From: an uncultured Sphaerochaeta sp.
GTDB taxonomy: Bacteria > Spirochaetota > Spirochaetia > Sphaerochaetales > Sphaerochaetaceae
Assembly (NCBI RefSeq): GCF_963676285.1
Contig: NZ_OY781063.1
Location: 1,488,001 to 1,552,000, forward strand
DNA: 64,000 bases
Direction: 5' to 3'
The notes below the pieces were generated by a model that was given only the letters and a program-made list of their open reading frames with translations, made no database searches and was not told the origin of the DNA. The position numbers and the translations under genes were made by a program. Within the stretch, counting starts at the first letter, position 1; each line of letters starts with the position of its first letter. This document shows, piece by piece, positions 1-7,994 of this stretch.

Positions 1-340
1 GGCTGTACATCTCGTCATATGCCCCGAAGGAGATGCCAAGATAGGTCATGTCATGGAACATCATGATAGTGTTCCCATCGGGTTTGACGGTCTGCATTGC
101 ATCAAGAGCAACAGCTGCGCCTACAGCATCAACTTTCAGGTTTGCACCAAGTTCCTTGCCAAGATAGCGGCTGACGGTCTCAGCGATCAAATAGGAATCA
201 CCACCGGTTGAGGTGGAACCAATAACAACACGAACATTCTTCCCTTCAAAAGTGGGAACAGCTTCCTCACCGGTACCTGCTGCGAACAGTGCACCACCGG
301 CTAACATCAAACAGAGCGAGAGAAGCAATAGTTTCTTCAT
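1..340 (-). CDS. TctC-family periplasmic solute-binding protein (partial, N-terminal part)
   Basis: Only the first 113 residues are present; the gene runs off the left edge. It starts with a Sec signal peptide (MKKLLLLSL, then a hydrophobic core ending ALFAAG). The following segment (VRVVIGSTSTGGDSY, then KPDGNTIMMFHD) matches the N-terminal lobe of the tripartite tricarboxylate transporter binding proteins (TctC/Bug family), which bind small carboxylates in the periplasm. No lipobox cysteine is visible, so secretion by signal peptidase I is likely. The start at 340 follows a good ribosome site (GGAGAG on the minus strand). The nearby sugar-acid genes suggest a carboxylate substrate, but that is inference. 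The membrane subunits would lie to the left of the window. Confidence 0.8.
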   Translation of the reverse strand, partial: MKKLLLLSLCLMLAGGALFAAGTGEEAVPTFEGKNVRVVIGSTSTGGDSYLIAETVSRYLGKELGANLKVDAVGAAVALDAMQTVKPDGNTIMMFHDMTYLGISFGAYDEMYS

Positions 341-813
341 ACGATACTCTCCTTTCTAAACTAAACATCCCCGGATGAGGATTTCAATATGTGGATCCCT
401 GCTAACAGGTCCAGATCCCAAACAGATGAACAATGGCCGCTTCCAGGCAAGACAACATGCCCCCGGATATAACGCCCTATCCATATCAATAGCCTAAGCT
501 TGGATTTTCCATATGTCAACGAAAAAATTATATTTTTCAAAAACTTTTTGATTTTTCTATAATAATCTATGAAATAATCAACTAACTTGTGAAAGAATAT
601 ACAACATTTGCATATGCACGAGTTCATCAGCAATGTTTGGAATATTTGTATCTTAGTAGTTGTTATACAAATAATTAAACATATCTATCATCAAGTTTTC
701 ATTTATGAATCACATTTTTGCCAGTTGCCTAAAATTCAAAAACCATGAGGATATGCACTAGATTATGTATAATGGCATTAGAATTTTATAAAGCTCTCTA
801 TAACATATGAACT
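341..813. other. Intergenic region without a convincing gene
   Basis: This 473-base gap lies upstream of the binding protein gene and downstream of the AEC permease gene. It becomes very AT-rich from about 500 on. A minus-strand frame at 361-633 reads as a cysteine- and lysine-rich peptide with no family resemblance and no ribosome site, so I do not call it. A small dyad, TTCATTTATGAA, sits at about 699-710. The promoter of the binding protein gene must lie here. Confidence 0.5.
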
Positions 814-1728
814 CTATAAAACCATACCCCAAATCGGAATGGAGATCAGGGACAGAAATGTACTGACAATGACCAACTTTGAAGCATAGATGGTATCCCT
901 TCCATATTTGGAAGCCAGGATTACCGTGGAAGAGCCCCCAGGCATCGCTGCCAGGATGACCGACACCCCAATGATCAGTGGATCGAGGCCAAGGAGCTTG
1001 GTCCCTACAAAGGAAACCAAGGGGATAAAACCAAGACGCAACAAGGAAAAACTAACAAGATTCCTGTCGATACGTAGATGTTCCTTCTTCATCTCGGCAA
1101 ACAATGAGCCGATGAGCATCATGGACAAGGCCGTGGTACAACTAGCGAGAGAAGAGAGCGTCATTTCCATGAACGAAGGAATCTTGACCGGGAACAACAT
1201 CCAGAGCAGCCCAATGTACACTGCAACCATACAGGGGTGAAGGATGACTTTCAGTGCTGCCTGCTTCTTGTTGACTGCTGCCGGGCTGAAAATGGAAAGA
1301 CCTGCGGTCCACATGACAATTCGCTGCGGGATCAGGTAGATGGAAGCATACATGAACCCAGCTGCCCCAAAAAGCTCTCCTGCAATAGGCAGCCCGAGAA
1401 ATCCTGCGTTTGAGACCAAAAGTCCATAGCGTAAGACACTCTTCTTTCCCTGTTCCTGCTTGCCATAGGTTACCTTGGAGAGAAGGAAACAGAACAGTTG
1501 GATCCCTACTGACACAAAAAAGATAATGGAGAATGAGAGCAGTATCTCCCTACTGACATCCATCCTGAAGGAGAGAATGATGCTGCTCGGCAAGGTCACA
1601 TAGAGCACAAGGTCGGTCAGGAACCCTTTCGTGTGCTCACTGAACAACCCCACTTTTCGAAGCAACGCCCCTACCGCCAACAAGGCGAAGAGTTGCCCTT
1701 GCAGGTTCCATAGATTCGCGAGATCCAT
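814..1728 (-). CDS. AEC-family (auxin efflux carrier/malate permease type) transporter
   Basis: A 304-residue integral membrane protein with about ten hydrophobic segments. It has the two half-repeats typical of the AEC family, with GLPIAGELFGAAGF near residue 115 and AAMPGGSSTVILASKYG near the C-terminus. Bacterial members are secondary transporters of organic acids such as malate or malonate. The ATG at 1728 is chosen over an upstream TTG at 1734; a GGAAG stretch lies upstream. It follows glucarate dehydratase on the same strand, with 64 bases between them that hold a long hairpin, so it is probably the uptake or exchange system for that pathway. The substrate cannot be read from the sequence. 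Confidence 0.85.
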   Translation of the reverse strand: MDLANLWNLQGQLFALLAVGALLRKVGLFSEHTKGFLTDLVLYVTLPSSIILSFRMDVSREILLSFSIIFFVSVGIQLFCFLLSKVTYGKQEQGKKSVLRYGLLVSNAGFLGLPIAGELFGAAGFMYASIYLIPQRIVMWTAGLSIFSPAAVNKKQAALKVILHPCMVAVYIGLLWMLFPVKIPSFMEMTLSSLASCTTALSMMLIGSLFAEMKKEHLRIDRNLVSFSLLRLGFIPLVSFVGTKLLGLDPLIIGVSVILAAMPGGSSTVILASKYGRDTIYASKLVIVSTFLSLISIPIWGMVL

Positions 1729-1754
1729 ATGCAATTTCTTCCTTCAGTTCCGAG

Positions 1755-1783
1755 TGACGGGACGGCTGGAATCCGTCCCGTCA
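1755..1783. repeat. Long intergenic hairpin between glucarate dehydratase and the AEC permease
   Basis: TGACGGGACGG and CCGTCCCGTCA form a perfect 11-bp stem with a 7-base loop. No T-run follows on either strand, so it is more likely an mRNA-stabilising or attenuating stem than a full intrinsic terminator. Confidence 0.6.
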
Positions 1784-1792
1784 TCGACCACT

Positions 1793-3118
1793 TTAGCGGA
1801 CCAATGCAGGGCTCTTGGGATCGAACTTCCAACCAGGGATCAGGAACTGCATACCCTCTGCATCATCCCGAGCACCAAGCTTCTGGTCAACATACAGCTT
1901 ATGAGCTTTCTCAACCTGCGCCCGGTCAACCTCAATACCCAGCCCTGGCTTACCGGTGAGCGCAATATGCCCATCCTCAATCTTCATCGGATCGACACTC
2001 AGACGCTCAATTCCCTCCTGCCAGATCCAGTGGGTATCGATTGCCGTTGGATTGCCCGGTACGGCCGCTCCTACATGGGCGATCATGGCAAGGGAGATGT
2101 CAAAGTGGTTGTTGGAGTGCGAGCCCCAGGTAAGACCAAATTCATCACAGAGCTGGCCAACCCTGACAGCCCCACTCATTGTCCAGAAGTGACAATCGGC
2201 AAGAGGGATATCCACACTCTGCAACTCCAGGGAGTGTCCGAACTGTCTCCAGTCGGTAGCAATCATATTCGTTGCGGTTGGGAGACCGGTGGCACGACGG
2301 AACTCACTGAGAACCTCCCGCCCACTGTACCCGTTCTCTGCACCACAAGGGTCCTCACAATAAGTAAGGATACCGTGCATATCCTTGCAGAGGCTTACTG
2401 CTTCCTTGAGCGACCAGCCACCATTCGGGTCGAGGGTCATACGGGCATCAGGATAGGCTTTCTTCAAGGCCTTGATTACCTCGATCTCCTTGCTGCCCTT
2501 GAGCACGCCTCCCTTGAGCTTGAAATCCTTGAATCCATAGAGATCCTGGCTTGCCCTGGCAAGCTCAACCACCGATTCGGCATCCAAAGCTTCTTCATGA
2601 CGAAGGCGATACCAGTCCTCACTATTCTTTTCATCAGAGTAATAGGGAAGGGTTGTCTTCTTTCGATCTCCGATGAAGAAGAGATACCCGAGTACTTTTA
2701 CACGGTCCCTGATCTTCCCGTCCCCTAGAAGCGATGCAACAGGAACTTCAAGATACTTGCCCAAGAGGTCCAGAAGAGGAGCTTCTATTGCGGTAACTAC
2801 GTGGATCCCTGTACGCAAATCGAATGTTTGCAAACCACGTACGTCATTTTCATCATTCCCGAGCGCTTCCTTGACCTTCAGGAGTGTCTGCTTGTATTCG
2901 CTGATCTTGGAACCCTCAACCACAGGCTTCACATCCTCAAGGGCCTTGGTGATCTTCTGTCCACCTGGGACCTCACCTACGCCGGTGTTTCCTTGGCTAT
3001 CGGTCAGGATGACAATATTTCGGGTAAAATATGGGGCATGGGCTCCACTGAGGTTGAGCAGCATGCTGTCCTTTCCTGCTACCGGAAAGACTTCCATTTT
3101 CTGAATATAGGGAATCAT
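1793..3118 (-). CDS. gudD: Glucarate dehydratase (enolase superfamily)
   Basis: A 441-residue protein close to the normal length of glucarate dehydratase. It converts D-glucarate (and usually L-idarate) to 5-keto-4-deoxyglucarate. Visible catalytic features are the KxK pair K200/K202 (DFKLKGG), metal ligands at D230 (LDPNGGW) and E255 (CEDP), the [10 protein letters not shown] segment near 283-292, and the catalytic histidine H338 in [10 protein letters not shown]. The start at 3118 has a strong GGAGGAG ribosome site. It lies divergent from the IclR regulator with about 317 bases between them, and upstream of the AEC permease. Regulation by that IclR protein through the repeated motif in the spacer is inferred. 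Confidence 0.95.
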   Translation of the reverse strand: MIPYIQKMEVFPVAGKDSMLLNLSGAHAPYFTRNIVILTDSQGNTGVGEVPGGQKITKALEDVKPVVEGSKISEYKQTLLKVKEALGNDENDVRGLQTFDLRTGIHVVTAIEAPLLDLLGKYLEVPVASLLGDGKIRDRVKVLGYLFFIGDRKKTTLPYYSDEKNSEDWYRLRHEEALDAESVVELARASQDLYGFKDFKLKGGVLKGSKEIEVIKALKKAYPDARMTLDPNGGWSLKEAVSLCKDMHGILTYCEDPCGAENGYSGREVLSEFRRATGLPTATNMIATDWRQFGHSLELQSVDIPLADCHFWTMSGAVRVGQLCDEFGLTWGSHSNNHFDISLAMIAHVGAAVPGNPTAIDTHWIWQEGIERLSVDPMKIEDGHIALTGKPGLGIEVDRAQVEKAHKLYVDQKLGARDDAEGMQFLIPGWKFDPKSPALVR

Positions 3119-3275
3119 AATATCTCCTCCTAGCTTATAAGCATCTAGAATATGGTATTCTGTGTACCGTATCTATTTCATGCTATAGTGCTTTTTCTGA
3201 TATGTCAATTTTTATTATAGTTTTTATAATTTGTATTTAATTTTTTATAAAAATACTTGAACTTATTATCTACAG

Positions 3276-3374
3276 TTTCATGGATTCATGTAGTTATCAA
3301 TGTTACCTACACTATTTTCATAGGCATTGCATAGATGATTATTGTATTTCCTTTGATAATTTCATGGATACATG
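3276..3374. promoter_or_regulatory. Two copies of a dyad motif, candidate IclR operators
   Basis: TTTCATGGATTCATG (3276-3290) and TTTCATGGATACATG (3360-3374) are 14/15 identical. Each contains the dyad CATG-N4-CATG, and they lie 84 bases apart, about eight helical turns. They sit in the AT-rich divergent spacer between gudD and the IclR gene. Binding by the IclR protein is inferred from position only. Confidence 0.5.
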
Positions 3375-3435
3375 CGATACTATAATTGTGTTATAATAAT
3401 TTGCATATATTTCAAATAGGAAAGAGGACGTTATC

Positions 3436-4227
3436 ATGCCGAATGACACTGACAAATACAACATCAAAGCTGTTTCACGCTGCTTCCAGATACTCGACTA
3501 TGCCGCTGAGCAAAGTGGCCCCATCTCCATCCAGGATGTCTGTACCGCCCTGGACACCAACAGCAATATGGCTTTTCGCCTACTGGCGAGTCTGCAAAGC
3601 TCTGGTTACATGACCAAAGACCCGTATACCGGCTTGTATGCGATCAGCCTAAAGACACTCAAGCTCAGCAGAAGTGCGCTTCACTCCCAGGAAATTCGGA
3701 AAGTCACCATGCCTTACCTTGAGCTTCTGTGGAATCAGTTCCCCAAGGCAAACGTCAATATGGCAGTCTTCTATAACGGGGAAGTGCTTATGCTCGATAG
3801 AATCGACACCCAGAGTACCCCACGTACCTATTTTACCCCGGGCAGACAGCTTCCCTTCCATTGCACTGCAGTGGGAAAGGTTCTGACCAGCGAAATGGAT
3901 GAAAAAGAACTCGATACGCTCATAAAAGAAAAAGGCCTTGCCAAGTACACAGAACAGACCATCACCGACCCAGTCGCATTCAAGAAAGAACTGGCCAAGG
4001 TTCGAAGCGAAGGTTGTGCTCGTGACCGCAATGAGTTCATCGACGGAGATAACTGCTCAGCTGTTCCAGTGAGAGGCAGGGATGGGAAGATCATTGCTGG
4101 CATCAGCGTAAGTGCCCTGGTATCCAATATGAGTGTGGAGGAGATTGAGAAGGCCATTCCACGGCTGAAGGATACTGCTTCCAGAATCTCCTATATGATG
4201 GGATTCACCACAACTCCTGTTCTGTAA
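3436..4227 (+). CDS. IclR-family transcriptional regulator
   Basis: A 263-residue protein with an N-terminal winged helix-turn-helix (about residues 8-65, AVSRCFQILDYAAEQ and then NMAFRLLASLQSSGY). The IclR effector-binding domain fills about 80-255 (RVYFTPG-like, LPFHCTAVGKVLTS, then GISVSAL). Family members bind small carboxylic or sugar acids and mostly repress neighbouring catabolic genes. It is divergent from gudD and convergent with the DapA-family lyase gene, so it sits in the middle of the sugar-acid block and probably controls both sides. The ATG at 3436 is preceded by AGGAAAGAGGA. Confidence 0.92.
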   Translation: MPNDTDKYNIKAVSRCFQILDYAAEQSGPISIQDVCTALDTNSNMAFRLLASLQSSGYMTKDPYTGLYAISLKTLKLSRSALHSQEIRKVTMPYLELLWNQFPKANVNMAVFYNGEVLMLDRIDTQSTPRTYFTPGRQLPFHCTAVGKVLTSEMDEKELDTLIKEKGLAKYTEQTITDPVAFKKELAKVRSEGCARDRNEFIDGDNCSAVPVRGRDGKIIAGISVSALVSNMSVEEIEKAIPRLKDTASRISYMMGFTTTPVL

Positions 4228-4255
4228 TCTGAAATAAAACACACAGCATTTTAAA

Positions 4256-4281
4256 GAGGGTCATCGTAATTGATGACCCTC
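4256..4281. terminator. Bidirectional intrinsic terminator
   Basis: GAGGGTCATC and GATGACCCTC form a perfect 10-bp stem with a 6-base loop between two convergent genes, flanked by TTAAA on the left and TCATTATAT on the right. It likely ends both the IclR and DapA-family transcripts. Confidence 0.8.
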
Positions 4282-4310
4282 TCATTATATAAGCTAGTTC
4301 TGGAAACGAG

Positions 4311-5216
4311 TTATTCCACGACGTCGAACCCACCATCGATGAGGCTCTGACGGAGGTTCTCCATCTGGGCGGCCGGGCTTGGCATTGTGGGAAGGTAGGG
4401 CCTGCCCACCTTCGTCCCCACCAGGTTCGCCAGGTCCTTCGTTGCAACCGGGAAGCTCGACTTGTCGGTCGCCAGGCGGATCGGGTTCAGCCTCAGCTGA
4501 GCCTCCAGCGATCCCTTGATGTCCCCGGCCACGTACCTCTCGTAGATCGAGCACACCAACTCCGGCAGGTAGTTCGCCGTCGAGCACACCGCACCCACAG
4601 CACCGACCCCCAGGCCCGAGTAGATCAGCGTGTCCTTCCCGCTCAGCACCTTGAAGGAGATGTCGGCGTTGCGCCTCACGAACTCCATCGTCTGCGTCAG
4701 GTCCCCGCTCGAGTCCTTCATCCCCACCAGGTTGGGGATGCTGTGCGCCAGCTCCTCTACCAGGTCCTGGCTCATCGCGTACCCGCATCTGCCCGGGTTG
4801 TTGTACAGCAGCACAGGCACCTCGCTCACTGCGGCGGCTATGGTGCGGAAGTGCTGCTTCAGCTCCTCCTCCGTCGGCTTAAGGAACATCGGCTGCAGGA
4901 TCGACACGCTCCTCGCCCCTAGGCGCACACCCATCCTCGCCAGGCGCACGCACTTGCTCGTGCGTATCGCCCCGACTCCCATGTAGACCGGCACCCGCCC
5001 TGCACACTGCTCCACCATGATACCCAGGGCCTCTTCCATCTCGGCCTCTTCCATCATGTAGAACTCGCCGTTCGACCCGAAGGCAAGGATACCGGAGCAC
5101 CCTCCCTCGATGACAAAGTCCACCACCTTCCTCAGCGACGCCTCGTCCACCTTCTCGTCTTCCGTGATCGGGGTCACGATCGGGGGTATGATCCCCTTGA
5201 TGAAACTCGTATCCAT
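4311..5216 (-). CDS. DapA-family aldolase/dehydratase, probably acting on a keto-deoxy sugar acid
   Basis: A 301-residue class I aldolase of the dihydrodipicolinate synthase/N-acetylneuraminate lyase family. It shows the GSNGE pocket at 48-51, the catalytic tyrosine Y138 (LLYNNPGRCGY) and the Schiff-base lysine K167 (VGMKDSSGD). The ATG at 5216 has AAAGGAGAG five to seven bases upstream; the longer frame would use GTG and is less likely. It lies 14 bases downstream of the tartronate semialdehyde reductase gene. The context suggests either 5-keto-4-deoxyglucarate dehydratase or, given that reductase, an aldolase giving pyruvate and tartronate semialdehyde. The sequence alone does not decide. 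Base composition is noticeably GC-rich, together with its upstream neighbour. Confidence 0.85.
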   Translation of the reverse strand: MDTSFIKGIIPPIVTPITEDEKVDEASLRKVVDFVIEGGCSGILAFGSNGEFYMMEEAEMEEALGIMVEQCAGRVPVYMGVGAIRTSKCVRLARMGVRLGARSVSILQPMFLKPTEEELKQHFRTIAAAVSEVPVLLYNNPGRCGYAMSQDLVEELAHSIPNLVGMKDSSGDLTQTMEFVRRNADISFKVLSGKDTLIYSGLGVGAVGAVCSTANYLPELVCSIYERYVAGDIKGSLEAQLRLNPIRLATDKSSFPVATKDLANLVGTKVGRPYLPTMPSPAAQMENLRQSLIDGGFDVVE

Positions 5217-5230
5217 GCCTCTCTCCTTTC

Positions 5231-6115
5231 TCACTCGCCGATCTTCGTCCCGCTCACCTTCGCGTAATAGCGGGCCAGCGCACTGTGGTCGTCGCCCCCG
5301 AACCCGTCGGCATGCAGCGTCTCCATCATCTCCCTCACATACGCGGTCAACGGCAGGGGCGATCCCACCCCGTGGCCCGTGTCCATCGCATTGGCCAGGT
5401 CCTTGATGTGCAGGTCGATCTTGAACCCGGGCTTGAAATTCGATTCCATCATCATCGGTGCCTTCGCGTTCATCACCGTGGAACCGGCAAGCCCGCCCTT
5501 GATCGCGTCGAACACCAGGTGCGGGTCAACCCCCGCCTTCTTCACCAGCGTGAACGCCTCACTGACCGCCGCTATGTTCAGGGCAACGATGATCTGGTTC
5601 GCAAGCTTGGTCGTGTTCCCGGCCCCGATCGGCCCGCAGTGCACCGCACTGGCCCCCATGACCAGCAGGATGTCCTTCAGCTCCTCGAACAGCTCCTTCT
5701 CCCCCCCGACCATGATCGCAAGGGTACCGTCTATCGCCTTCGGCTCCCCCCCGGATACCGGGGCGTCGAGCATCCTCACGCCCTTCCCGGCGCAGGCCTT
5801 CTCCACCTCCTGGCTGGCAAGTGGGGCGATCGAGCTCATGTCCACCAGCTTCAGGCCGGCTTTCGCCCCCTCAAGCACTCCCTTCTCTCCCAGCACCACG
5901 CTCTTCACGTGCGGGCTGTTGGGAAGCATGGTGATCACCAGCGGTACCTGGGCAGCCACATCAGCTGCCGAGGTCCCGGCCACAGCTCCCGCTGCAACAA
6001 CCTCTTCCACACTTGCCTTGTTCAGGTCGAAACACACCACCTCATGCCCTGCCTTCAGCAGGTTCTTGGCCATGGGCTTACCCATGATCCCCAGTCCGAT
6101 AAATCCAATCTTCAT
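5231..6115 (-). CDS. garR: 2-hydroxy-3-oxopropionate (tartronate semialdehyde) reductase
   Basis: A 294-residue beta-hydroxyacid dehydrogenase, the usual length for GarR/GlxR. The NAD(P) site GLGIMGKPMAKNL is at 7-19, the substrate motif DAPVSGGEPKAIDGT at 117-131, and the catalytic lysine K170 with N173 in GAGNTTKLANQ. It reduces tartronate semialdehyde to D-glycerate, the step after cleavage of 5-keto-4-deoxyglucarate. The ATG at 6115 has GGAGATATAC upstream; the longer frame's ATG overlaps that ribosome site. It forms a pair with the DapA-family gene, and both are GC-rich (hand counts of 58-70% per 60-base line). 3-Hydroxyisobutyrate dehydrogenase activity is an alternative, less likely in this context. 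Confidence 0.88.
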   Translation of the reverse strand: MKIGFIGLGIMGKPMAKNLLKAGHEVVCFDLNKASVEEVVAAGAVAGTSAADVAAQVPLVITMLPNSPHVKSVVLGEKGVLEGAKAGLKLVDMSSIAPLASQEVEKACAGKGVRMLDAPVSGGEPKAIDGTLAIMVGGEKELFEELKDILLVMGASAVHCGPIGAGNTTKLANQIIVALNIAAVSEAFTLVKKAGVDPHLVFDAIKGGLAGSTVMNAKAPMMMESNFKPGFKIDLHIKDLANAMDTGHGVGSPLPLTAYVREMMETLHADGFGGDDHSALARYYAKVSGTKIGE

Positions 6116-6352
6116 TGTATATCTCCTCATTATATATATTGATCAGGTATAACGAAGATGGCATGCCGAATGCCAACATGACGGGCACACCATTATCCCT
6201 AGAAGCACCAATGGCTCCTAGGGATAGAGTAAGGGGAGTCTTAAATTCTGTCAACTAAAATTATAGTTTCTTACAGTACTATTATATTTTTTAAACCGTG
6301 TTATATAAATTTCAAACTGCATTATACAGAAAAGCTTAGCAGACATCTCTTG
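6116..6352 (-). promoter_or_regulatory. Spacer with a candidate promoter and a hairpin ahead of garR
   Basis: On the minus strand TTGACA (6249-6254) is followed after 17 bases by TACTCT (6226-6231), a plausible promoter for garR and the DapA-family gene. Immediately downstream is a hairpin at 6194-6226 (TATCCCTAG with CTAGGGATA, inner AGC/GCT). It has no T-run, so it may be a 5' leader stem or operator rather than a terminator. Confidence 0.45.
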
Positions 6353-7309
6353 CTAGCCATTCACCACATTCTGTCTTGCACCGGAGAGAAATCCCCTCAG
6401 GTTTGCAACAGCGATATCCATCAATCTCTGGCGGCTTTCCCTTGGAGCCCAGCTGATATGGGGTGTGATCAGGCAATTCTTGGCCTGCAAGAGAGGGTTA
6501 TCCTCCCTGATCGGCTCAGAGGAGACAACATCCAATCCAGCAGCAGCTATCTTGCCACTATTGAGGGCTTCGGCAAGATCCTGCTCGACAATCAAGGGAC
6601 CTCGACTGTTATTGATCAGGATCACCCCATCCTTCATCTTGGATATGCTTTCCTTGTTGATGATGCCCTCGGTTTCAGGGAAGAGAGGACAGTGCAAGGC
6701 GATCACATTACTTTCAGACAACAGGGTATCCAGGGAGACATAATCATCTTTCAGCTCAGGATTCTGATAGGAATCATAGGCAATGACCTTCATACCAAAA
6801 GCTTTGGCAATCCTGCCTGTCGCCTGCCCGATCCTTCCATATCCGATGATTCCCATCGTCTTGCCGGCAAGCTCAATGAGTGGGTAGTCCCAGAAACAGA
6901 AATCAGGAGCCTTACTCCATCTCCCTTCCTTGACTGCATCACTGTGGTGTTGCACGTGATGACAGATTTCAAGCAACAGGGCAAACACAAACTGTGCCAC
7001 GGCATCAGTTCCATAGGTTGGAATGTTGGTGACTACCACACCCCTCTCCTTGGCTGCCTGGACATCGACTACATTGTACCCGGTAGCCAGTACCCCGATA
7101 TATTGCATCTTCTCTGCTTTCTTTATGGTCTCTGCTGTGAGCGGGGTCTTGTTGGTAATGACAATATCGGCATCAGCGATACGCTGTGCGATCAAATCAG
7201 GTGATGTACGGTCATACACAGTCACATCCCCTAGTTCTGCAAATCCATCCCAGCTCAGGTCCCCTGGGTTCTCCGTATAACCATCCAGAATGACTATCTT
7301 ATGTTGCAT
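6353..7309 (-). CDS. D-2-hydroxyacid dehydrogenase (hydroxypyruvate/glycerate dehydrogenase type)
   Basis: A 318-residue NAD-dependent dehydrogenase of the D-isomer-specific 2-hydroxyacid family. The Rossmann motif GYGRIG is at 156-161, and the catalytic triad is R236 (NNSRGPLI), E265 (SSEPI) and H284 (TPHISWAP). This pattern resembles glycerate dehydrogenase/hydroxypyruvate reductase. Following GarR, such an enzyme would interconvert glycerate and hydroxypyruvate. The ATG at 7309 has a strong GAGGAGG site. It is upstream of garR on the same strand but 237 bases away with its own likely promoter region, and divergent from the FUSC-like gene. The substrate is inferred. Confidence 0.85.
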   Translation of the reverse strand: MQHKIVILDGYTENPGDLSWDGFAELGDVTVYDRTSPDLIAQRIADADIVITNKTPLTAETIKKAEKMQYIGVLATGYNVVDVQAAKERGVVVTNIPTYGTDAVAQFVFALLLEICHHVQHHSDAVKEGRWSKAPDFCFWDYPLIELAGKTMGIIGYGRIGQATGRIAKAFGMKVIAYDSYQNPELKDDYVSLDTLLSESNVIALHCPLFPETEGIINKESISKMKDGVILINNSRGPLIVEQDLAEALNSGKIAAAGLDVVSSEPIREDNPLLQAKNCLITPHISWAPRESRQRLMDIAVANLRGFLSGARQNVVNG

Positions 7310-7376
7310 AGTGCCTCCTCATATGCGTAGCTTAGCCTACATTTCTCCCTTTCCTCAATCACTCTGGAACTAGGAT

Positions 7377-7982
7377 GTGTTTGCAGAGACTCATCCTGAA
7401 TCCTATAAAACCCCTGGTGTCGTATTCATTGACTGGCTTGAGAATCCTTACCATACTGCCTGCATGAAAGACCGTCCAATCTCCCCAGTCATGGTACTCT
7501 ATATCTCGAAATGCTTGCTGGGAACCATCATTTGTTATGGCTTCTACAAAGCATTTCCCCAGTACTACCTGCATTGGTCAATTATCAGTCTACTGTTGGT
7601 GCTTGCCCCTGATAGGGACAACTCGATTGCTCTTCCCATAGCGAGAATCAAGGCAAACATCACCGGTGCACTTGTCGGTCTCTTCTGTTTCATGCTCCCT
7701 TTCCACCAACTGCTGGGCCTCCTAATAGGAGTGGTAGCAACCATCTCCATCTGTTCGTTGCTGAGATTTCCTTCAGCTACCCGTAGCGCTCTTGCAGCTC
7801 TGGTGATCGTACTCTTGCAAGAAGGGGGAAACCCCATGTGGTCGTACGCTCTGCAACGTATTTTTGCCGTACTTCTGGGTTGTCTGGTTGGATTGGCACT
7901 GACAGTCTGCTTTCAAGCCTGTGAACAAACATATCTGCGAAAACAAAAGGTCCCCTTGCAAAAGACAAAGGGGACTGAATAA
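7377..7982 (+). CDS. FUSC-like (aromatic acid exporter type) membrane protein
   Basis: A membrane protein of up to 201 residues. Hydrophobic segments start near YISKCLLGTIICYGFYKAF and include WSIISLLLVLAPDRDNS, which resembles the N-terminal membrane half of FUSC/ArAE efflux proteins. There is no cytoplasmic domain, so it is a short single-module form. The start is uncertain: the frame opens with GTG at 7377 and a weak AGGA upstream, while an ATG at 7464 (MKDRPISP) fits the family alignment better but has no clear ribosome site. It is divergent from the hydroxyacid dehydrogenase gene. Its role is unknown, possibly small aromatic or organic acid export. Confidence 0.65.
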   Translation: MFAETHPESYKTPGVVFIDWLENPYHTACMKDRPISPVMVLYISKCLLGTIICYGFYKAFPQYYLHWSIISLLLVLAPDRDNSIALPIARIKANITGALVGLFCFMLPFHQLLGLLIGVVATISICSLLRFPSATRSALAALVIVLLQEGGNPMWSYALQRIFAVLLGCLVGLALTVCFQACEQTYLRKQKVPLQKTKGTE

Positions 7983-7994
7983 AAGGTTTCCAAT

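Noticed and set aside
361..633. A 90-codon minus-strand frame upstream of the TctC-type gene
   Set aside because: Lies in AT-rich intergenic sequence, has no ribosome site, and reads as a low-complexity cysteine/lysine-rich peptide.
1631..2728. A 365-codon plus-strand frame
   Set aside because: It runs antisense to glucarate dehydratase and the AEC permease, whose families are unmistakable; its translation has no family resemblance.
5285..6152. Two long plus-strand frames opposite garR
   Set aside because: High GC lowers stop-codon frequency, which creates antisense frames. Their translations are low in hydrophobic structure and match nothing.
6194..6226. Hairpin upstream of garR as the terminator of the hydroxyacid dehydrogenase gene
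   Set aside because: No T-run on the minus strand, and it lies just downstream of a candidate promoter, so a leader role is as likely.
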